Shown here piece after piece: positions 62,823 to 64,000 of a stretch of DNA of 64,000 bases. The stretch covers positions 62,001 to 126,000 of the forward strand of contig NZ_QGGX01000010.1 of NCBI RefSeq assembly GCF_003148805.1. Direction: 5' to 3'. The stretch's first letter is position 1. Each line of letters begins with the position of its first letter. A program made the translations under genes and the position numbers. The notes beneath the pieces were generated by a model, which ran no database searches, had not been told where the DNA came from, and saw nothing but the letters and a program-made list of their open reading frames with translations. Origin of the DNA: Aminobacter sp. AP02. Its GTDB lineage: Bacteria > Pseudomonadota > Alphaproteobacteria > Rhizobiales > Rhizobiaceae.

Positions 62823-63158
62823 ATGAGGAAATTTAACGTCGCTCTTGCTCTGTCGGCGGCCGTTCTATGCATGTCTGCCCCGGCTCAGGCCGAGGATCTG
62901 GTGTTCACGCTCAAGAACGGAACGCAATCCACACTCACGCGCTTCTACACGTCTCCGGTGGGCGTCAACAACTGGGAAGATGACGTATTCGGCCAGAATG
63001 TTCTCAACCCGGGCGAGACCATGGAAATCACCATCGCCGACGGGCGCGATGTCTGCAAGTACGACATGAAATTCGAATTCGAACAGGGCTCGGACCTGGA
63101 CACCACGACCGACACGCAGGATCTGTGCGAAATGGGATCCTACACAATCCACGAATGA
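62823..63158 (+). CDS. Small secreted protein of unknown function
   Basis: A 111-residue exported protein. The signal peptide MRKFNVALALSAAVLCMSA is cleaved likely after PAQA. The mature 87 residues look all-beta: LVFTLKNGTQSTLTRFYTSP, VGVNNWEDDVFGQNVLNPGE, then two Cys (GRDVCKYDMKF; TQDLCEMGSYTIHE) able to form a disulfide. Short Asp/Thr-rich loops (LDTTTDTQD) could bind calcium. Rhizobial relatives exist, sometimes carrying misleading enzyme names. ATG at 62823 has AGGA upstream. The 193 bp before it hold nothing recognised. Confidence 0.75.
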   Translation: MRKFNVALALSAAVLCMSAPAQAEDLVFTLKNGTQSTLTRFYTSPVGVNNWEDDVFGQNVLNPGETMEITIADGRDVCKYDMKFEFEQGSDLDTTTDTQDLCEMGSYTIHE

Positions 63159-63197
63159 CCAATTGTTTGCGGGGAGCCGGTCTATGGCTCTCCGCAA

Positions 63198-64000
63198 CTA
63201 CCTGCCGGCTGGCTCATGCAATTCCAAAGGCGCGTCGAGGCAGGCCTCGTGGAATGCTTGCGACGCGGCTGCAAGCTTGATGGCCTGCCAGTGCCTGTAG
63301 GCACGCACGAGATCCGGCGAGATCCAGCAATTGCCCCTGTTACTGCTGTTGGTCCAGCCGACGAGCCCCGCATCTCGCGCCAGCCCGAAAAGCCGGGCGG
63401 CATGTGTCCGCGAAATTCGGTATCGCTGCGACAGCGCATTGGGCGACACCTTTCCGACCCCGATCGGCGACGTCATGTCGCTCGACAGCGAGGGAACGCC
63501 CTTGATCAGGCAATGCAGGATGCTGCTGCCGGAGTCGGAGCGCACGAACTTGGCGATGTTCTGCGGCGGTCTGTGCCAAGCGTCGAGCGCGAGAAGAAGC
63601 CGCGCGAAACGGGGCTGCGCCTGAAGCAGAATGCCAGGATGCCGGCATGACAGGACGTAGCGCTGCCCGTTGTCGACAACATCCAGAGCCCGCAGGTGGA
63701 TGTCGAAATAGCGCCGGATGAGGCGTTCGCTCATCTCGGTCGCCTGAAAAAACCGTTGTCGCCTGTCGTCGCTCGGTCGTGGCACGATAAAGCCGTAGCG
63801 CTTCAGTTCCTGCAGAAAACCATACACTGTGTTGCGGCTGGCTATCCCGGTGCCCGCCAGGGCGTCGACCAGGTTCTTGGCGGAAATCGGCGGGGCGGCA
63901 GGATCGAGGCTGCTCTCGAAATGCATGGCGACCGTCATCTGACTGAGCAGCCATCGCTGCAAGTCGGCGACGTAGTGAACCTCCTGGGGCAGGGCCAGGT
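63198..64000 (-). CDS. Winged-helix regulator-like protein, cut by window edge
   Basis: At least 266 residues; the frame is open at the right edge, so the true start may lie outside. A winged helix (ISAKNLVDALAGTGIASRNTVYGFLQELKRYGFIVPRPSDDRRQRFF) is MarR-like, with a second HTH-like stretch (ALSQRYRISRTHAARLFGLARDAGLVG) near the C-terminus. Two separate DNA-binding-like segments are unusual. I do not recognise the family or targets. Confidence 0.6.
   Translation of the reverse strand, partial: LALPQEVHYVADLQRWLLSQMTVAMHFESSLDPAAPPISAKNLVDALAGTGIASRNTVYGFLQELKRYGFIVPRPSDDRRQRFFQATEMSERLIRRYFDIHLRALDVVDNGQRYVLSCRHPGILLQAQPRFARLLLALDAWHRPPQNIAKFVRSDSGSSILHCLIKGVPSLSSDMTSPIGVGKVSPNALSQRYRISRTHAARLFGLARDAGLVGWTNSSNRGNCWISPDLVRAYRHWQAIKLAAASQAFHEACLDAPLELHEPAGR

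Noticed and set aside
62823-63158. Enzyme annotation such as argininosuccinate lyase for the small secreted protein
   Set aside because: The protein is 111 residues with a signal peptide and has no lyase motif.

Overview
The window reads as chromosomal backbone of an alphaproteobacterium of the order Hyphomicrobiales (Rhizobiales), most like the Mesorhizobium/Aminobacter group. The evidence is high GC, the alphaproteobacterial gene order (dnaX-ybaB-recR; def-fmt-truA; dapD-dapE; rpmH-rnpA-yidC-engB and argB), a small-type SRP RNA next to dnaX, a YejBEF peptide importer with two binding proteins, and dispersed palindromic intergenic elements. The genus is an inference from protein style, not from a search.

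Layout. 1-2 kb: 3' end of a leucyl aminopeptidase, then a coupled MarR-NlpC/P60 pair. 2-11.4 kb (minus strand): a Yej-type peptide ABC transporter (two binding proteins, two permeases, double ATPase) with a hydroxyacid reductase downstream and a VapBC toxin-antitoxin pair wedged between the second permease and the ATPase. 11.5-16.4 kb: membrane-anchored cytochrome c, kdsB, pheA, a MarR-GNAT fusion, nudC, a HIT protein. 16.7-24.2 kb: SRP RNA, dnaX, ybaB, then a LysR/alcohol dehydrogenase insertion before a cell-wall hydrolase, recR and a lytic transglycosylase. 24.2-30.6 kb: two luciferase-like monooxygenases, a charged helical protein, a guanidinium exporter under a guanidine-II riboswitch, a 41-residue basic protein, a CDF cation exporter, a GFA protein and rmuC. 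30.7-38.6 kb: def, a FitAB-type toxin-antitoxin pair, fmt, GNAT, truA, dapE, DUF805, dapD, LOG. 38.5-47.2 kb: DUF817, a HAD nucleotidase, a GGDEF protein, MFS and EamA transporters, phhA with a divergent Lrp regulator, a VWA protein, argB. 47.4-50.5 kb: ECF sigma/anti-sigma/fasciclin/periplasmic MsrB and a monooxygenase. 50.5-54.6 kb: engB, a CatB-like acetyltransferase, yidC, rnpA, rpmH with a clear promoter. 54.8-57.3 kb: orphan histidine kinase and universal stress protein. 57.3-58.2 kb: two identical tRNA-Arg(ACG) genes in inverted 186-bp repeats around a decayed serine recombinase. 58.3-64 kb: accessory regulators and enzymes (TetR with tandem operators, VOC, hydrolase, SDR/AraC, a small secreted protein, a winged-helix regulator cut by the window edge).

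How it works together. Most genes are housekeeping: translation (def, fmt, truA, rpmH, rnpA, tRNAs), secretion and membrane insertion (SRP RNA, yidC), replication and repair (dnaX, recR, rmuC), lysine/Phe/Arg and LPS precursors (dapD/E, pheA, argB, kdsB) and cell-wall turnover (Yej importer, SleB-like hydrolase, MltB-like enzyme, NlpC/P60). Accessory genes sit as small insertions inside conserved clusters: two toxin-antitoxin modules, LysR/ADH, the CatB-like gene and the sigma/fasciclin block. No CRISPR array, intact insertion sequence or prophage was seen. The most unusual structures are the inverted tRNA-Arg duplication, the two nested toxin-antitoxin modules and the guanidine riboswitch.
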